NCBI GenBank assembly: GCA_022822085.1
Contig: JAJECK010000062.1
Span: forward strand, 1-64,000
Origin: Candidatus Poribacteria bacterium
GTDB lineage: Bacteria; Poribacteria; WGA-4E; WGA-3G
Direction of reading: 5' to 3'
Length of the DNA stretch: 64,000 nucleotides
Part shown: piece by piece, positions 24,411 through 35,300 of the stretch
Layout of the letters: every line of letters begins with the position of its first letter
How positions within the stretch are numbered: the stretch's first letter is position 1
Translations under genes and position numbers: made by a program
The notes under the pieces: generated by a model
Databases searched by the model: none
What the model was told of the DNA's origin: nothing
The model's input: only the letters and a program-made list of their open reading frames with translations

Positions 24411-25520
24411 TTATAATTCATTATAGAATTCCCGGACGATATGATGTTGATAAATTGGATTAGCAATTCCACACATTCTATTGCTGTCTTTCTTGATCAC
24501 TCCATACATAATTAGTTCATAGATAATCTCATTATCAAGGTTATAAGGAACACCCGGTCTATTGGAATTAGAGACAATTTTCATCAGTAGTTTTTCAAAA
24601 CGACGGTCTCTACGAATATTTGTCAAGAGATGATCAATATTGGTGTTTCTTTCTTCAAGCAGTTGCGCATGTGCTTCTGCAAAATGTTCCATCTCAATCG
24701 TATCGGATTTAGGAACGTCTAATTCTTCTGTCAATATCTGTGCTGCGCGGTTTACAAGAAAAGGCTGTCCTGCTGTCTGTTTATGTAATGAGGTGATAAC
24801 TTCTTGGTCAAAAGACTGCCCGACTTCTTCTGTATATTGGGACAAGAGTTCCTGTACCTGTTCTAAAGTGAAGTTAGGCAGGTTGAATTCATCTTGAATA
24901 TTAAACGGAGAGATTGAACGATCATAGTTGAGTTGTGTGATGCTCTTTATACCAACGATGCCGACACTATGGATACATCTTTGATTATCGGAAAGGTAAA
25001 TAAATCGAAGTGAATGTAGAAAGTCGCTCACGACGATCTGCGGTATACCATCAAATTCGTCAATTATAAGAACAACTCTTTGTCTAACTCCTTCCTGCAT
25101 TGACAGAAAGTCCGTGAAGTTTTCAAAAAATTCTCTCATAGAGACATGATCAACGATAGATTGATCTAAAAGGAATTGTGCTGTTTCCGCAGATGAACTT
25201 CGGGCACGACTTTGCAATACTTTCTCGATTTCCTTGCAGATTTCTCTGTACAAGGAGATATAAAAATCCGAAGAGGAAAGGTTTTTATATGTCTCAAAAT
25301 TCAGTTGGATTGGAAAATAGGATTCATCTTGGTTCGTAAGTTGCTCAGTAGCAAATCGGAAAAACGTAGTTTTACCTGTTTGACGGGGTGCAAAGAGGAC
25401 GATATATTTGCCCTCTTTGATTCGATTGATAAAATCTGATATTTCTTCAGACCGCGGAACTACATAGTGTTTGTCTGGATATAAGCGGCCTCGTGTACCA
25501 AAACTTCTCATTTGTTTCAC
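24411..25520 (-). CDS. AAA-like ATPase
   Basis: The 369-residue protein has Walker A A-P-R-Q-T-G-K-T-T (44-52) and Walker B V-V-L-I-I-D-E-F-D (149-157), followed by an S-I-T-Q-L sensor-like strand and a winged-helix-like C-terminus (N-L-P-N-F-T-L-E-Q-V, then A-G-Q-P-F-L-V-N-R-A-A). This is the AAA_14/AAA-like ATPase type common in cyanobacteria and Poribacteria, related to STAND and DEXX-box ATPases. Its role is unknown; relatives are often linked to mobile or defence loci. The frame opens with GTG; ATG at residue 4 is an alternative. It lies 45 bases behind the RraA-like gene. Confidence 0.75.
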   Translation of the reverse strand: MKQMRSFGTRGRLYPDKHYVVPRSEEISDFINRIKEGKYIVLFAPRQTGKTTFFRFATEQLTNQDESYFPIQLNFETYKNLSSSDFYISLYREICKEIEKVLQSRARSSSAETAQFLLDQSIVDHVSMREFFENFTDFLSMQEGVRQRVVLIIDEFDGIPQIVVSDFLHSLRFIYLSDNQRCIHSVGIVGIKSITQLNYDRSISPFNIQDEFNLPNFTLEQVQELLSQYTEEVGQSFDQEVITSLHKQTAGQPFLVNRAAQILTEELDVPKSDTIEMEHFAEAHAQLLEERNTNIDHLLTNIRRDRRFEKLLMKIVSNSNRPGVPYNLDNEIIYELIMYGVIKKDSNRMCGIANPIYQHHIVREFYNEL

Positions 25521-25565
25521 TTTTGAAGATCCTCTGATATATTGCCTAAGATAGTCAAGTGTATT

Positions 25566-26300
25566 CTATTCATCTTCATCTTCTGCATAAGTGTGACCGC
25601 TGAAGATTGCCCGAACCTGTTTTGCTGTTTTTGGTCCAGATAACAGCTGCCCAATCCGATCACCTTCCTCTGCTATCAATGCCTTAACATTTGTCAACAC
25701 CGCTTCCAATTGATCTCCAGGGAACTTACATGCGCCATTTTCATCCATGTGTATTATTTCACCCGGAGCAACATCCATTCCTGCAATAGAAACAGGAACG
25801 TTTACTGCTTGAACTGCCATTCCACCATGGCCTGGACTTATTCCACTCAATAGATACTGAAATTCCATTGGACGTATTTCATCAATGTCTCGTGAAGGTC
25901 CATTTGATATTGCACCTAAGCACCCCACAGATTTCATTGCAGCAGTCATGTTTCCCCCAGCTAATCCCACTTTGTTCGCTAATTCTGGTGGAAATTTCTG
26001 CTGAAATGCGAATATAGTCGGTTTTTTAGAAGCATCCATTGCATCAACCACATCCATAAAGGAGAGTTCAGAAAAGCCGGGATCTGGTAATCCGTAGACA
26101 CATGTTACAGCATACCCCGCAACTGCACCTAATTCTGGATACATACATCGGATAGTGGTGTCTGTGTACCAATTCTCTGTCCACGGATTGTAAAGTCCAA
26201 GACATAACGGATTTCCCGGATAAGTAGCCACGACATTTGTTATTGAAGGCGTATCATAGTTACGTAATTCAGCTAACATTTCTTGTTCTGATAATTCCAT
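25566..26300 (-). CDS. RraA-like / HMG aldolase family protein
   Basis: The 244-residue protein shows the RraA fold: D-T-P-S-I-T-N-V near residue 15, G-Y-A-V-T-C near 57, and G-C-L-G-A-I-S-N-G-P-S-R-D-I-D-E-I near 130, holding the R-D pair that binds metal and pyruvate-type substrates in 4-hydroxy-4-methyl-2-oxoglutarate aldolases. Despite old 'dimethylmenaquinone methyltransferase' labels, a lyase role is likelier. GAGGT precedes the ATG. It lies 40 bases behind an HpcH-type aldolase, so both may act on one keto-acid pathway. Confidence 0.75.
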   Translation of the reverse strand: MELSEQEMLAELRNYDTPSITNVVATYPGNPLCLGLYNPWTENWYTDTTIRCMYPELGAVAGYAVTCVYGLPDPGFSELSFMDVVDAMDASKKPTIFAFQQKFPPELANKVGLAGGNMTAAMKSVGCLGAISNGPSRDIDEIRPMEFQYLLSGISPGHGGMAVQAVNVPVSIAGMDVAPGEIIHMDENGACKFPGDQLEAVLTNVKALIAEEGDRIGQLLSGPKTAKQVRAIFSGHTYAEDEDE

Positions 26301-26340
26301 AAATTTACCTCAATTATATTATAGTGTCTTACCTGTTCAA

Positions 26341-27219
26341 TTAGACAGGCATTGTCCTACCAGAGTATGCACGTCCTATGCGTGCGGTTTCTTCACCTGA
26401 GCCGCATATTCTCACGCCAGCATCAATGCTTGCCTCAATCGTCCCTGGTGATGCACTTTCCAGAAACTTAAGTCCAGCGGATTGACATGCAGTGAATATT
26501 CTATCTCTCGCGTCCTGCAATTCTTGTGGACGCGGGTTCTGTGGATGTTTGTAACCAAACGACATGCTCATATCACCTGGTCCCCATTCAGCAAAGGCGA
26601 TTCCCGGCACTCGCGCCGTCATTTCAACGTTGGCTAATGCCCGTTTATTTTCAAACTTTAGACCGAGTAGTAATTCACCGTTTGGATTCAGGGGCCAAGG
26701 ATCAGCAGTATCAAGATATTGGTCAACGGAAACACCCCAGATATGTGAGGCAGGTCCCTGCCCTGCGGAACCGCGTCTGCCAACATCCAACTGTGTTCCG
26801 ACTCCGATTGTTTGGAATGGATAACGACACGCTTCTACAAATGCCTTAACTGCTTCGGGGGATTCTGCATGGCATAGCAGCAGTCCGTGCACCCCGCGTG
26901 CCAGTAGTTGCCGCATCTGCCATCCGTTTGCGCGGATCACATCTGCACTCACGCCATCAACCGGCAGCTCAACAATTACTGCAGGTGTTTTGTGTCCACT
27001 ATTCGTGGGACCTCCATCTGCCAGTCCACGCATGTATTTATCTAAACCGGACAGATCAAAACAACCGTGTTCCATACCGATGTTGATATAATCCGCCCAA
27101 GTTTGTGCTGCTGCACGACCTGCATCATAATTCAAGTCTGATGTTGTGTGACTTCCCGTATAGAAAACTGGTTGATCTTGTTCTAACAATTCAATCGCTT
27201 TATTAACCCGTTTGGGCAT
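26341..27219 (-). CDS. HpcH/HpaI-family class II aldolase
   Basis: The 292-residue protein contains L-K-F-E-N-K-R-A-L-A-N-V-E, V-P-G-I-A-F-A-E-W-G-P-G-D-M-S-M-S-F-G near residues 180-215, the family's metal-binding Glu and V-P-G-V-D..G-P-x-D-L-S-x-S-x-G block, and the earlier G-V-H-G-L-L-L-C-H-A-E-S near 110. Members cleave 2-keto-3-deoxy acids to pyruvate plus an aldehyde. AAGGAG lies 7 bases before the ATG. It is the first gene of a probable operon with the RraA-like protein and perhaps the AAA ATPase. Confidence 0.8.
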   Translation of the reverse strand: MPKRVNKAIELLEQDQPVFYTGSHTTSDLNYDAGRAAAQTWADYINIGMEHGCFDLSGLDKYMRGLADGGPTNSGHKTPAVIVELPVDGVSADVIRANGWQMRQLLARGVHGLLLCHAESPEAVKAFVEACRYPFQTIGVGTQLDVGRRGSAGQGPASHIWGVSVDQYLDTADPWPLNPNGELLLGLKFENKRALANVEMTARVPGIAFAEWGPGDMSMSFGYKHPQNPRPQELQDARDRIFTACQSAGLKFLESASPGTIEASIDAGVRICGSGEETARIGRAYSGRTMPV

Positions 27220-27292
27220 TGTCCTGCTCCTTCAAATTCCGTAAATTATAAAATTATCGGGTATGTATCTTTTATTGCTTTATTGACTTTAT

Positions 27293-27320
27293 CTTATAGT
27301 AGAGTCTGCCAATCTGTCAA
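27293..27320 (-). promoter_or_regulatory. Promoter of the aldolase operon
   Basis: On the minus strand: TTGACA (27320-27315), 16 bases, TATAAG (27298-27293), about 75 bases before the ATG. Confidence 0.5.
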
Positions 27321-27462
27321 CAGATTTTTGAGAATACGGTTCAAAAGTAACAAACTGATCACATTCCAAACCTCTTGACAATTTAGATAGAATAGGTTAA
27401 GTTAATAAAGTAAGAACTATCACATTTTATACATAACATATTTCGGCAGGAGTTAACTAATC

Positions 27463-28410
27463 GTGAGAGCACTTGTTATCAAATTATTACCCGACAAACG
27501 ACGCGAAAAAACCCTCGTCACCGATTGGAAAGAACCTTCCGTACCTAAAGGCAATGAAGTCCTGTGTGAAGCAGTCTGGACCGGATTAACCAACGGCACA
27601 GAACGGAATCAACTTATAGGTGGGAACTATGCACCGTCTGATGAAAATTTGCCGAGTGGTGGTGGCTATCAGAACGTCGGACGTGTCATTGAGACAGGTC
27701 CTGACGTGTCTCAACTTCAAGTAGGAGACCTAATTTATGCAAGTGTGGATCATGTTGAAAGGTTCACCATACCAGAAAACGGGTTACTGCATAAATTGCC
27801 GGATGATGTTGATCCTGTAGAAGCTGCACTTTTCGGTATATCGGGTGTTGCGATGCACTGTTGCCGCAGGGTTGAACCGCGCATCGGTGAGAGAGTGCTT
27901 GTTGTTGGACAAGGATGCATCGGTATGTTTGCATCACAGATCGCATACTCAATGGGGGCACGCGTATCCGTGTGTGACATTGATGATTCCCGATTGGAGC
28001 AAGCACGTCAACTCGGCATTGCAGAACATGTTTTTAACACCAGCGGTGATGGGTGGAACACACAGATTGCTCAAGGTAGTTACGATGTCGTTATGGATTT
28101 TGCAGGTGCGAAGGACCTGGTTACGCCAATGATACAGGCGTGCAAAACTCGTGGAAGGTTGCTCTTAGTCGCAGGAAGATTTGATGTCAACTATACCTTC
28201 AACGTGGGACAGTTCAAGGAGATCAGCATTTTGCATTGTAGCCATTTTACCCGAGATGATCTGGATAATCTCTGTAGATTGCTACGTCAAGGTTCAATTA
28301 AAATTGCACCGCTTATTCGACACCGCGTTCCTGTCAATGAAGCATCACAGATATATGATTGGCTGCGTGATGAACCGATGCGGTTGCTCGGAACTGTTTT
28401 TGAGTGGTAA
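27463..28410 (+). CDS. Zinc-type alcohol dehydrogenase-like MDR protein
   Basis: The 315-residue protein starts at GTG with GCAGGAG 10 bases upstream. W-T-G-L-T-N-G-T-E-R-N-Q near residue 40 stands where zinc-dependent enzymes have their catalytic Cys, as in the 14877 homologue's S-P-G-T-E. Rossmann motif V-L-V-V-G-Q-G-C-I-G-M-F is near 145 and D-I-D-D-S-R, for NAD(H), near 170. It is probably a sugar or polyol dehydrogenase; the substrate is unknown. It is transcribed away from the aldolase operon, so the two may share control. The WD40 fragment follows after 34 bases. Confidence 0.8.
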   Translation: MRALVIKLLPDKRREKTLVTDWKEPSVPKGNEVLCEAVWTGLTNGTERNQLIGGNYAPSDENLPSGGGYQNVGRVIETGPDVSQLQVGDLIYASVDHVERFTIPENGLLHKLPDDVDPVEAALFGISGVAMHCCRRVEPRIGERVLVVGQGCIGMFASQIAYSMGARVSVCDIDDSRLEQARQLGIAEHVFNTSGDGWNTQIAQGSYDVVMDFAGAKDLVTPMIQACKTRGRLLLVAGRFDVNYTFNVGQFKEISILHCSHFTRDDLDNLCRLLRQGSIKIAPLIRHRVPVNEASQIYDWLRDEPMRLLGTVFEW

Positions 28411-28444
28411 TATCAACGTGAGTTCGACTGAAGGAATAAAACCC

Positions 28445-28768
28445 ATGAAAAACATGTTGTGTTCAATTTTGATGACACTGTTCATAGTACTTGCTATCAC
28501 ACCGTGCAGCGTCTCCCAAGATTATATTCGTTGGGGATTACCCGATGGTGCGAAATTCCGCCTCGGTAAAGGAGGGATAAACGAAATAATCTACTCTCCC
28601 GATGGTAAGAAACTTGTGGTTGCCAGTGCAATCGGTATTTGGATATACAACGCACAGACAGGTGAAGAACTGGATCTATACACGGGACATACGGGGGAGG
28701 TCGAAAGCGTTGCGTTTAGTTCGGGCAGTAGAGATGGGACCGTGATACTGTGGGAGCACAGCAAGTGA
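28445..28768 (+). pseudogene. Collapsed secreted WD40-repeat gene
   Basis: The 107-residue frame has a signal peptide at 1-25 (hydrophobic L-M-T-L-F-I-V-L-A-I), a first WD40 unit (I-Y-S-P-D-G-K-K-L-V-V-A-S..G-I-W-I-Y-N), then G-H-T-G-E-V-E-S-V-A-F-S joined directly to S-G-S-R-D-G-T-V-I-L-W-E. The inner part between two units is missing, which fits recombination between repeats that shrank a longer propeller. It stops soon after. A single blade cannot fold alone, so it is probably non-functional. ATG 28445 is chosen because the signal peptide starts there. Confidence 0.6.
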
Positions 28769-28869
28769 ACTTGCAAGCATAAACGGGAGCGGTAGCCTTA
28801 TACCATTTCTATAAAATATTGTCTCATGGACGGTTGCTATGGTTTTAGGTCTTTAGGACACAAACTAAA

Positions 28870-29020
28870 TGAAGTTTAAGAAAATATTTAGGTAATTTGG
28901 CGAGGTTAGGAAGAAATCAACGGGACCAATGCCATTTAGGCATTCCCCGCCTCGCCAGCGGCGGAGCGAAACCTGCCTCGTACGGATAAAAAAGGACCGA
29001 ATTAATAACTTAATCTTCAT
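28870..29020. repeat. TGAAGATTAA-family MITE, copy 3
   Basis: The ends AATGAAGTTTAAG (28870-28882) and CTTAATCTTCAT (29009-29020) are inverted. The inner hairpin (28901-28961) carries an extra insert with ATGCCATTTAGGCAT, also seen at 49381. An ATACCATTTCTATA end lies just before it (from 28799). Confidence 0.55.
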
Positions 29021-29143
29021 ATAGTAAAATCCGTAATTATTTGCACAGCGGCAGGGGACGTAGGGGCTGGGTTACCCAGCCCCTACAAAGGTGTCCTGTG
29101 AGATCCCATCGCGGAGTGTCCACATATTTTTGGATTTTACTAT
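29020..29143. repeat. TATAGTAAAATCC-family MITE, copy next to a Gfo/Idh gene
   Basis: ATAGTAAAATCC (29021-29032) and GGATTTTACTAT (29132-29143) are perfect inverted ends. A 12-bp-arm hairpin, GTAGGGGCTGGG/CCCAGCCCCTAC, is at 29060-29086. The element ends 28 bases before ATG 29172 and may shape that gene's leader. Confidence 0.65.
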
Positions 29144-29171
29144 TAATTTACAATTTCATATAGGAGATTTT

Positions 29172-30140
29172 ATGTCAGATGTAAGATTAGGTTTCATCGG
29201 TACAGGTGGCAACATGAACCGCCACCTACGAGAATTAACTCAAATTGGTGGCAATAAATTTATTGCTTTCTGTGATATTGTCATAGAAAAAGCGGAGCGT
29301 GCCGTTGAACAATACGGTGGCAAAGCTTACGCAGATTATAACGATATGTTGGCAAAAGAGGAATTGGATGCAGTTTACATCTCAATTCCACCATTTGCAC
29401 ACGGCGCGCCTGAGAAGGCGGTCATCGCAGCAGGACTCCCGATGTTCGTTGAAAAACCTGTACACATGGATGCCGACGAAGCAAAGGAAATTGCCGCTGA
29501 AATTGAAGACAAGGGTATCATTACCGCTTGTGGTTATCAGGAACGTTATCTTGATATTATTGACAAGGCACAAGAACTGCTTGCTTCACGCCGCGTAGGC
29601 TTTTTCATGGGCTACTGGATGGGTGGCATGCCTGGTGGATGGTGGCGTGAGAAGGCAAAATCTGGTGGGCAACTCATGGAACAGACAACACACGAGTTTG
29701 ACATGGCACGTTATCTTTTCGGTGAAGTCAAAACTGTCTATGCTGTTGCGAGATACGATCTGATTCCGAATACCGATTACGATATAGAGGAAGCCTCTGC
29801 AGTTTCTTTGCAATTTGAGAGCGGGGTGTTTGGCATTATGTTCTCTGCTTGCTTTACAACAAATGGATTACGTCGATCTGGGTTAGACATCTTCTGTGAG
29901 GATGGGTCGCTGGAATATCATCTGCGCCGTGCGCTTGTGCTTTCCACTGCAGATGAAAAAGAGACATGGAACCCGAAAAATAACTGCACGATAGATATGG
30001 ACAGCACCTTTATTGAAGCAGTTCGCACAGGAGATGGCAGTGCAATTCGTTCCCCGTATCCTGATGCAGCGAAAACCGCCATATTATCTATTGCAGCGAA
30101 CCAGTCTCTGGAAACTGGTGAACCTATTCACCTGACATAA
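29172..30140 (+). CDS. Gfo/Idh/MocA-family oxidoreductase
   Basis: The 322-residue protein starts at ATG 29172 (TAGGAGA upstream); earlier codons lie in a MITE. Rossmann motif L-G-F-I-G-T-G-G-N-M-N-R-H is at residues 6-18, P-M-F-V-E-K-P-V-H near 92, and G-G-Q-L-M-E-Q-T-T-H-E-F-D near 165. It is shorter than the 21903 homologue. Sugar oxidation with NAD(P) is likely; the substrate is unknown. The copper ATPase follows 24 bases downstream, so the two may share a transcript although they are not functionally related. Confidence 0.85.
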   Translation: MSDVRLGFIGTGGNMNRHLRELTQIGGNKFIAFCDIVIEKAERAVEQYGGKAYADYNDMLAKEELDAVYISIPPFAHGAPEKAVIAAGLPMFVEKPVHMDADEAKEIAAEIEDKGIITACGYQERYLDIIDKAQELLASRRVGFFMGYWMGGMPGGWWREKAKSGGQLMEQTTHEFDMARYLFGEVKTVYAVARYDLIPNTDYDIEEASAVSLQFESGVFGIMFSACFTTNGLRRSGLDIFCEDGSLEYHLRRALVLSTADEKETWNPKNNCTIDMDSTFIEAVRTGDGSAIRSPYPDAAKTAILSIAANQSLETGEPIHLT

Positions 30141-30164
30141 AATCAATTATTGTGTGAGGGACAG

Positions 30165-32390
30165 ATGCAACAACAGATTACACTCCCTATCACCGGCATG
30201 CATTGTGAAGGCTGTGCTGCCTCTATCACTCAAGGTCTCACAGAGATGGCGGGTATCCTTGCTGCGAATGTTAGCATTGCGACAGAGCAGGCGGCGGTAA
30301 CCTATAATCCATCTGCTCTTGACGAGAATATGATCGTTGACAAAATCCGTTCACTCGGATTTGATGTTGTCGATGCAGATTCTGAAGCAGAAGCCCGCGC
30401 TGCAGAACTCAGAAGACAGAAGCTGCAATTCGGAGTAGGTCTGCTTTTCACACTACCTCTATTTCTGCTTAGCATGGGTAGAGATATGGGATTGATAGGC
30501 AATTGGGCAAATGATACCCCTTGGGTCAATTGGGTGATGTTCATTTTGGCATTGCCAGTGCAAGTCTATGTTGGATGGGACTATTATGTGGGAAGTATCA
30601 AGTCTCTGCGGAACCGATCTGCCAATATGGATGTGCTGGTAGCGATGGGGTCATCTGTAGCGTTTGTCTATAGTGTGGTTGTGATGATTGCCCTAACTTT
30701 TAATGGACAAGGACTTGGAGACCATGTCTATTTTGAAACGGCGGCTGTTATCATTACTCTCATTAAACTGGGCAAGTTTTTGGAAGCACGTGCAAAAGGA
30801 CAGACAAGTGCTGCCCTCAAAAAATTGATGGGTCTCTCTCCGAAAACAGCATGTCTTCTCAAAGATGGTGAAGAACAACACATTCCGATTGAACAGGTAA
30901 CTGTCGGTGATATGCTTATTGTTCGTCCTGGTGAAAGTATGCCTGTTGATGGTATCGTACGTGAAGGCTCAAGTGCTGTTGACGAAAGTTTATTTACTGG
31001 TGAAAGTATGCCTGTAGATAAAGCAGTAGGCGACACTGTCTCAAGCGCGACAATTAATCAGAGTGGCATGCTAACAATTGCAGCAACGCGCGTCGGTTCA
31101 GATACTTCGCTTGCCCGGCTTGTCCAATTAGTTCAACAAACACAACATAGTAAAGCACCTATTCAACGCACAGCGGATGCAGTTGCAAGTGTGTTTGTGC
31201 CTGTTGTCTTATGTGTCGCCGTTGTAACGTTTCTCGTGTGGTGGTTTCTCGTCGGCGAGGGATTTACACCAGCGATGCTTCGGTTAGTAGCAGTATTAGT
31301 GATTGCGTGTCCGTGCGCTTTGGGATTAGCTACACCGACTGCGATTATGGTTAGTACGGGGATAGGGGCACATCGCGGTATCCTTTTTCGAAATAGTGAG
31401 GCGTTGGAACATGTAGGTGAATTATCGCGAATTGTTCTTGATAAAACTGGCACCTTAACACAGGGACAACTGACGCTCACCAATATTATTGCGAATGATG
31501 GAGATGAAAATAGATTACTTCAGATAGCTGCTTCTGCGGAACGTGGTAGTGAACACCCTCTCGGAAAAGCAATTGTTCTCTCCGCTTCTGAGCGCGAAAT
31601 TGACACCGTTGCTCCTACAGAGTTCACTGCTGTTGCTGGCAATGGCATTACTGCACAACTTGAAGATCGTAACGTAACCATAGGAAATTTGTCTTTAATG
31701 CAACAGCATCAAATTCCGACTGAGGCGTTTGAGGCAGAGGCCGAAAGACTACAAGCGGACGCTAAAACGGTTTTGTGGGTAGCAATTGATTTGCAGGTTT
31801 TCGGACTCCTCGCTGTTGCGGATACGGTAAAGTCTGAAGCGAAAGCTGCTGTTGCCGAGCTCCGACAACTCGGATGTGAAGTAACGATGATGACTGGAGA
31901 CAACCGTGGCACAGCAACTGCTATCGCAAAAAGTGTTGGTATAACCGATGTTATGGCGGAACTTTTACCTGAAGACAAAGCTGCTGCAGTCAAAAAAGCA
32001 CAGGAAGGGACAGATGGGTTTGTCGCTATGGTGGGTGATGGTATTAACGATGCGCCTGCGTTAGCACAAGCAGATGTCGGTATGGCACTCGGCACGGGGA
32101 CAGATATTGCTATGGAAACAGCCGATTTGACGTTGATGCACGGCGATCTTCGCGCTATTCCCGATGCTATTCGGTTAAGTCGTGTCACGCTCCGCACGAT
32201 TAAACAGAATCTGTTTTGGGCGTTTTTCTACAATGTGTTGTTGATTCCTATTGCTGCTGGTGTGCTGTTTCCACTTTCGTTTGTGCCCGATATGTTGCAA
32301 AAGTTGCATCCCATGCTTGCTGCGTTTGCGATGGCGTTTAGTAGTGTTTCGGTTGTGCTAAATAGTTTGCGTTTGCAGTGGAGGAAATAA
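30165..32390 (+). CDS. copA: Copper-exporting P1B-type ATPase
   Basis: The 741-residue protein starts at ATG 30165 (GAGGG upstream). It has one N-terminal heavy-metal domain with G-M-H-C-E-G-C (11-17), membrane helices, the transmembrane metal site C-P-C-A-L-G near 382, the phosphorylated Asp in D-K-T-G-T-L-T near 425, and [10 protein letters not shown] near 624. The C-P-C plus a single C-x-x-C domain points to Cu(I) export. No CopZ or CueR-type regulator lies next to it. Its stop codon shares one base with the start of the SNF2 helicase gene. Confidence 0.9.
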   Translation: MQQQITLPITGMHCEGCAASITQGLTEMAGILAANVSIATEQAAVTYNPSALDENMIVDKIRSLGFDVVDADSEAEARAAELRRQKLQFGVGLLFTLPLFLLSMGRDMGLIGNWANDTPWVNWVMFILALPVQVYVGWDYYVGSIKSLRNRSANMDVLVAMGSSVAFVYSVVVMIALTFNGQGLGDHVYFETAAVIITLIKLGKFLEARAKGQTSAALKKLMGLSPKTACLLKDGEEQHIPIEQVTVGDMLIVRPGESMPVDGIVREGSSAVDESLFTGESMPVDKAVGDTVSSATINQSGMLTIAATRVGSDTSLARLVQLVQQTQHSKAPIQRTADAVASVFVPVVLCVAVVTFLVWWFLVGEGFTPAMLRLVAVLVIACPCALGLATPTAIMVSTGIGAHRGILFRNSEALEHVGELSRIVLDKTGTLTQGQLTLTNIIANDGDENRLLQIAASAERGSEHPLGKAIVLSASEREIDTVAPTEFTAVAGNGITAQLEDRNVTIGNLSLMQQHQIPTEAFEAEAERLQADAKTVLWVAIDLQVFGLLAVADTVKSEAKAAVAELRQLGCEVTMMTGDNRGTATAIAKSVGITDVMAELLPEDKAAAVKKAQEGTDGFVAMVGDGINDAPALAQADVGMALGTGTDIAMETADLTLMHGDLRAIPDAIRLSRVTLRTIKQNLFWAFFYNVLLIPIAAGVLFPLSFVPDMLQKLHPMLAAFAMAFSSVSVVLNSLRLQWRK

Positions 32391-35300
32391 TGAACTCAGA
32401 AATAACAAATGGAACAATAGTTGAAAGACCTCAATGGCCTGAGCCCGTTCAAATTATAGCCTACCATCCACTTCCTGATGGAGGTGTTCATGTTGTCGGA
32501 ACACTGATGAATTCACAAACGATTATCAACGAAGAGATCACTAAAGCAGAAGTAGCGGAATTAAGTGTCCTCTCAGCACAAATTGATTTTACCGGGAACG
32601 CTGGTCATGCCTTCCTTGCCCTTGAGGCAAAACGTTACCGATACGCGGCTCTCTACGATCCAACTTTAGCGATTAGCATTTCCAAGGTTGACCCGTTGCC
32701 ACATCAGATTGAAGCTGTTTCGCAGGTTCTTAAACAGACGCGCATCCGATTTCTCATTGCTGATGACCCGGGAGCAGGTAAGACGATTATGGCGGGGCTT
32801 ATCTTGAAGGAACTCAAACTTCGGAATCAGGCAAAACGAATCTTGATTGTTACCCCTGGTCACCTAATTACGCAGTGGGGACAAGAGATGAAAACCCGAT
32901 TTGAAGAGAACTTCGTACATGTCACGCGTGCTTACGTTAATGCTCATCAGCAGGAAAACGTTTGGAATCGCGAGCAGCAATTGATTACTTCTATGGATTT
33001 CGCTCGACAAGATGATATACGCGATGCAATTGCTAATTCATATTTTGATTTAGTCATTGTTGATGAAGCACATAAGATGGCTGCCTACCGTTACGGCGAC
33101 AAAACTGAAAAGAGAAAGCGTTACCAACTTGGCGAATGTCTTTCTAACTGCACAACACATTTCCTATTTCTCACCGCAACACCGCATAGAGGAGACTCTG
33201 AAAACTTCCGATTATTCCTTGACCTTCTTGAACCCGGTTTCTTCAACGATCCAATCCAAATTCAAGAGTCCATTGAAAAGAGGGACAATCCACTATTCAT
33301 CCGACGAATAAAGGAAAACCTAAAGGATTTTGAAGGAAAACCACTTTTCTTACCTCGCCACGTTAAGACAAAGCCGTTTTACCTCGGTGCAGAATCCGAA
33401 AAAGAAATGGAACTCTATAATGACCTTTCAGAATACATCCGTAAACAGTACAACCGTTTTTCCGAAGATACCCAAAAACGTAACAATGTAGCATTTGCGT
33501 TGGTGATTTTACAACGTAGACTTGCATCAAGCACGTACGCCCTCTATGTTTCCCTCCAACGCAGGCAACAACGTTTAACGGAATTGCTGCAGAATGCTAC
33601 CCTCATAGCAGATACGATACCCTTTGAACAAGAACTTGAAGAAGTGGAAGATCTTAGTGAGGAAGAACGAACAGAAATAGAGGAGCAGTGGGAGGTCCTC
33701 TCAGTCGCTGAAAACAGAGAGGAATTGAAGGATGAAATTGAAACGCTTAAGCGTCTCGAACAGGATGCCCAACAGATTATTGACAGTGAAAAAGAATTAA
33801 AGATACAAGCCTTAAAAACAGCACTTGATGAACTCAATGCAGAACATCCTAATGAAAAGATTCTTATTTTTACTGAATACTCTGATACACTTGATTACTT
33901 AGAACAGAAAGTGAGATCATGGGGATATTCTGTCTCAGTAATTCATGGTAAAATTCCACATGAAAAACGGATAGAAGCCCAAGAAGAATTCAGAAATAAG
34001 ACGCAACTTTTGATCGCAACCGAAGCCGCCGGTGAAGGTATTAACTTGCAATTCTGTCACCTTATGATTAACTACGATCTACCGTGGAACCCAAATAGGT
34101 TGGAACAGCGAATGGGACGAATTCACCGATACGGGCAGCAAAGAGAGGTGTATGTGATAAACTTGGTTGCTGCCGATACGCGGGAAGGTGCTGTTTTTAA
34201 GCGACTCTTTGATAAATTGGATATTATACGGAAGGAACTGGGAACCGATCGCGTCTACGATGTTATTGGTGAACTTTTTCCCAAACGGAACCTTGCACAA
34301 CTCATGCTTGAAGCTGCAGCAAGCACGCGGAACCATGCCCAACTGCTTCAGGAAATTGACACGACTCTTGATTCGGAACAACTGCAATTCTTTAAAAATT
34401 TTAATGAAGAAACACTTGTTTCACCTTTTATCAATCTTCCTCAAGTAAATGAACTTCAGCAGCATGCACGTGAACACGGACTTATCCCAGAATACACACG
34501 TGAGTTTTTCAGAAAAACTTTCAAAACACTCGACAGTACTATCTATCATAGAAAAGATGAGCTTTATAGAATTGAACGCGTTCCAATCGAAATAATGAGA
34601 ATTAGTCAAGATGCACAATTCAAGGAAATGTATCCTGCATTGACTAAGAGAAATTACCCTAAAGTAACATTTGATAAAGCACAAGCATTGAAAGATTCTA
34701 CAGCTGAATTCATCTCTTTTGGACATCCTCTCTTTGAAGCAACTCTCCGATATGCTGAACAAAATTACTCAGATGCACTCAAAACTGGAGCCTGCTTTGA
34801 AGATCCTGATGGGATTTTTAACGGAGTCGTGGTCTTTTATGAAGGTGAAATTCGAGATGGATCAGACGCTGTTACTGGAAGAAGGCTCTTTGCCTATTAT
34901 CTTCCTGAGAACTCAGAAACTATAGAAAAAGTTAACCCAAAACTTCTTTGGGATTTTCAAGAAGTACAAGCGGAACCTTCAACAGAAGTGTTAGATATCC
35001 AGGAACTTGAGGCAAAGGTCGGCACACAAGTACGCCTTCACTTAGAACAATACAGACATGAACTTATTGAAGAACGACAACGACAGGTGGATATCAAAAG
35101 AAAATATGGTATCACATCTTTAGAACAACTTATACTTAAACGGGATCGTGAACTCCTTGAACTTGGGATGCGAAATGAAAGGGGTGAAGATGTAAGATTG
35201 GCGATTCAAAACAAAGAGGAACAGAAGCGACATTATGAGGAGGAAAAAGAAAAACTTGAGGAAACTTGTCAGCAAGAGGTAACACTTGCAAGAAAACCTC

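Noticed and set aside
24411-25520. Prophage or integrative element around the AAA ATPase
   Set aside because: No integrase, structural genes or attachment repeats are seen nearby.
28181-28444. Longer start for the WD40 fragment
   Set aside because: It would overlap the dehydrogenase gene in another frame; the signal peptide begins at ATG 28445.
31163-32197. Long antisense frames within copA
   Set aside because: They are shadows of a well-supported P-type ATPase, with Ala/Ser-rich composition expected from reading codons backwards.
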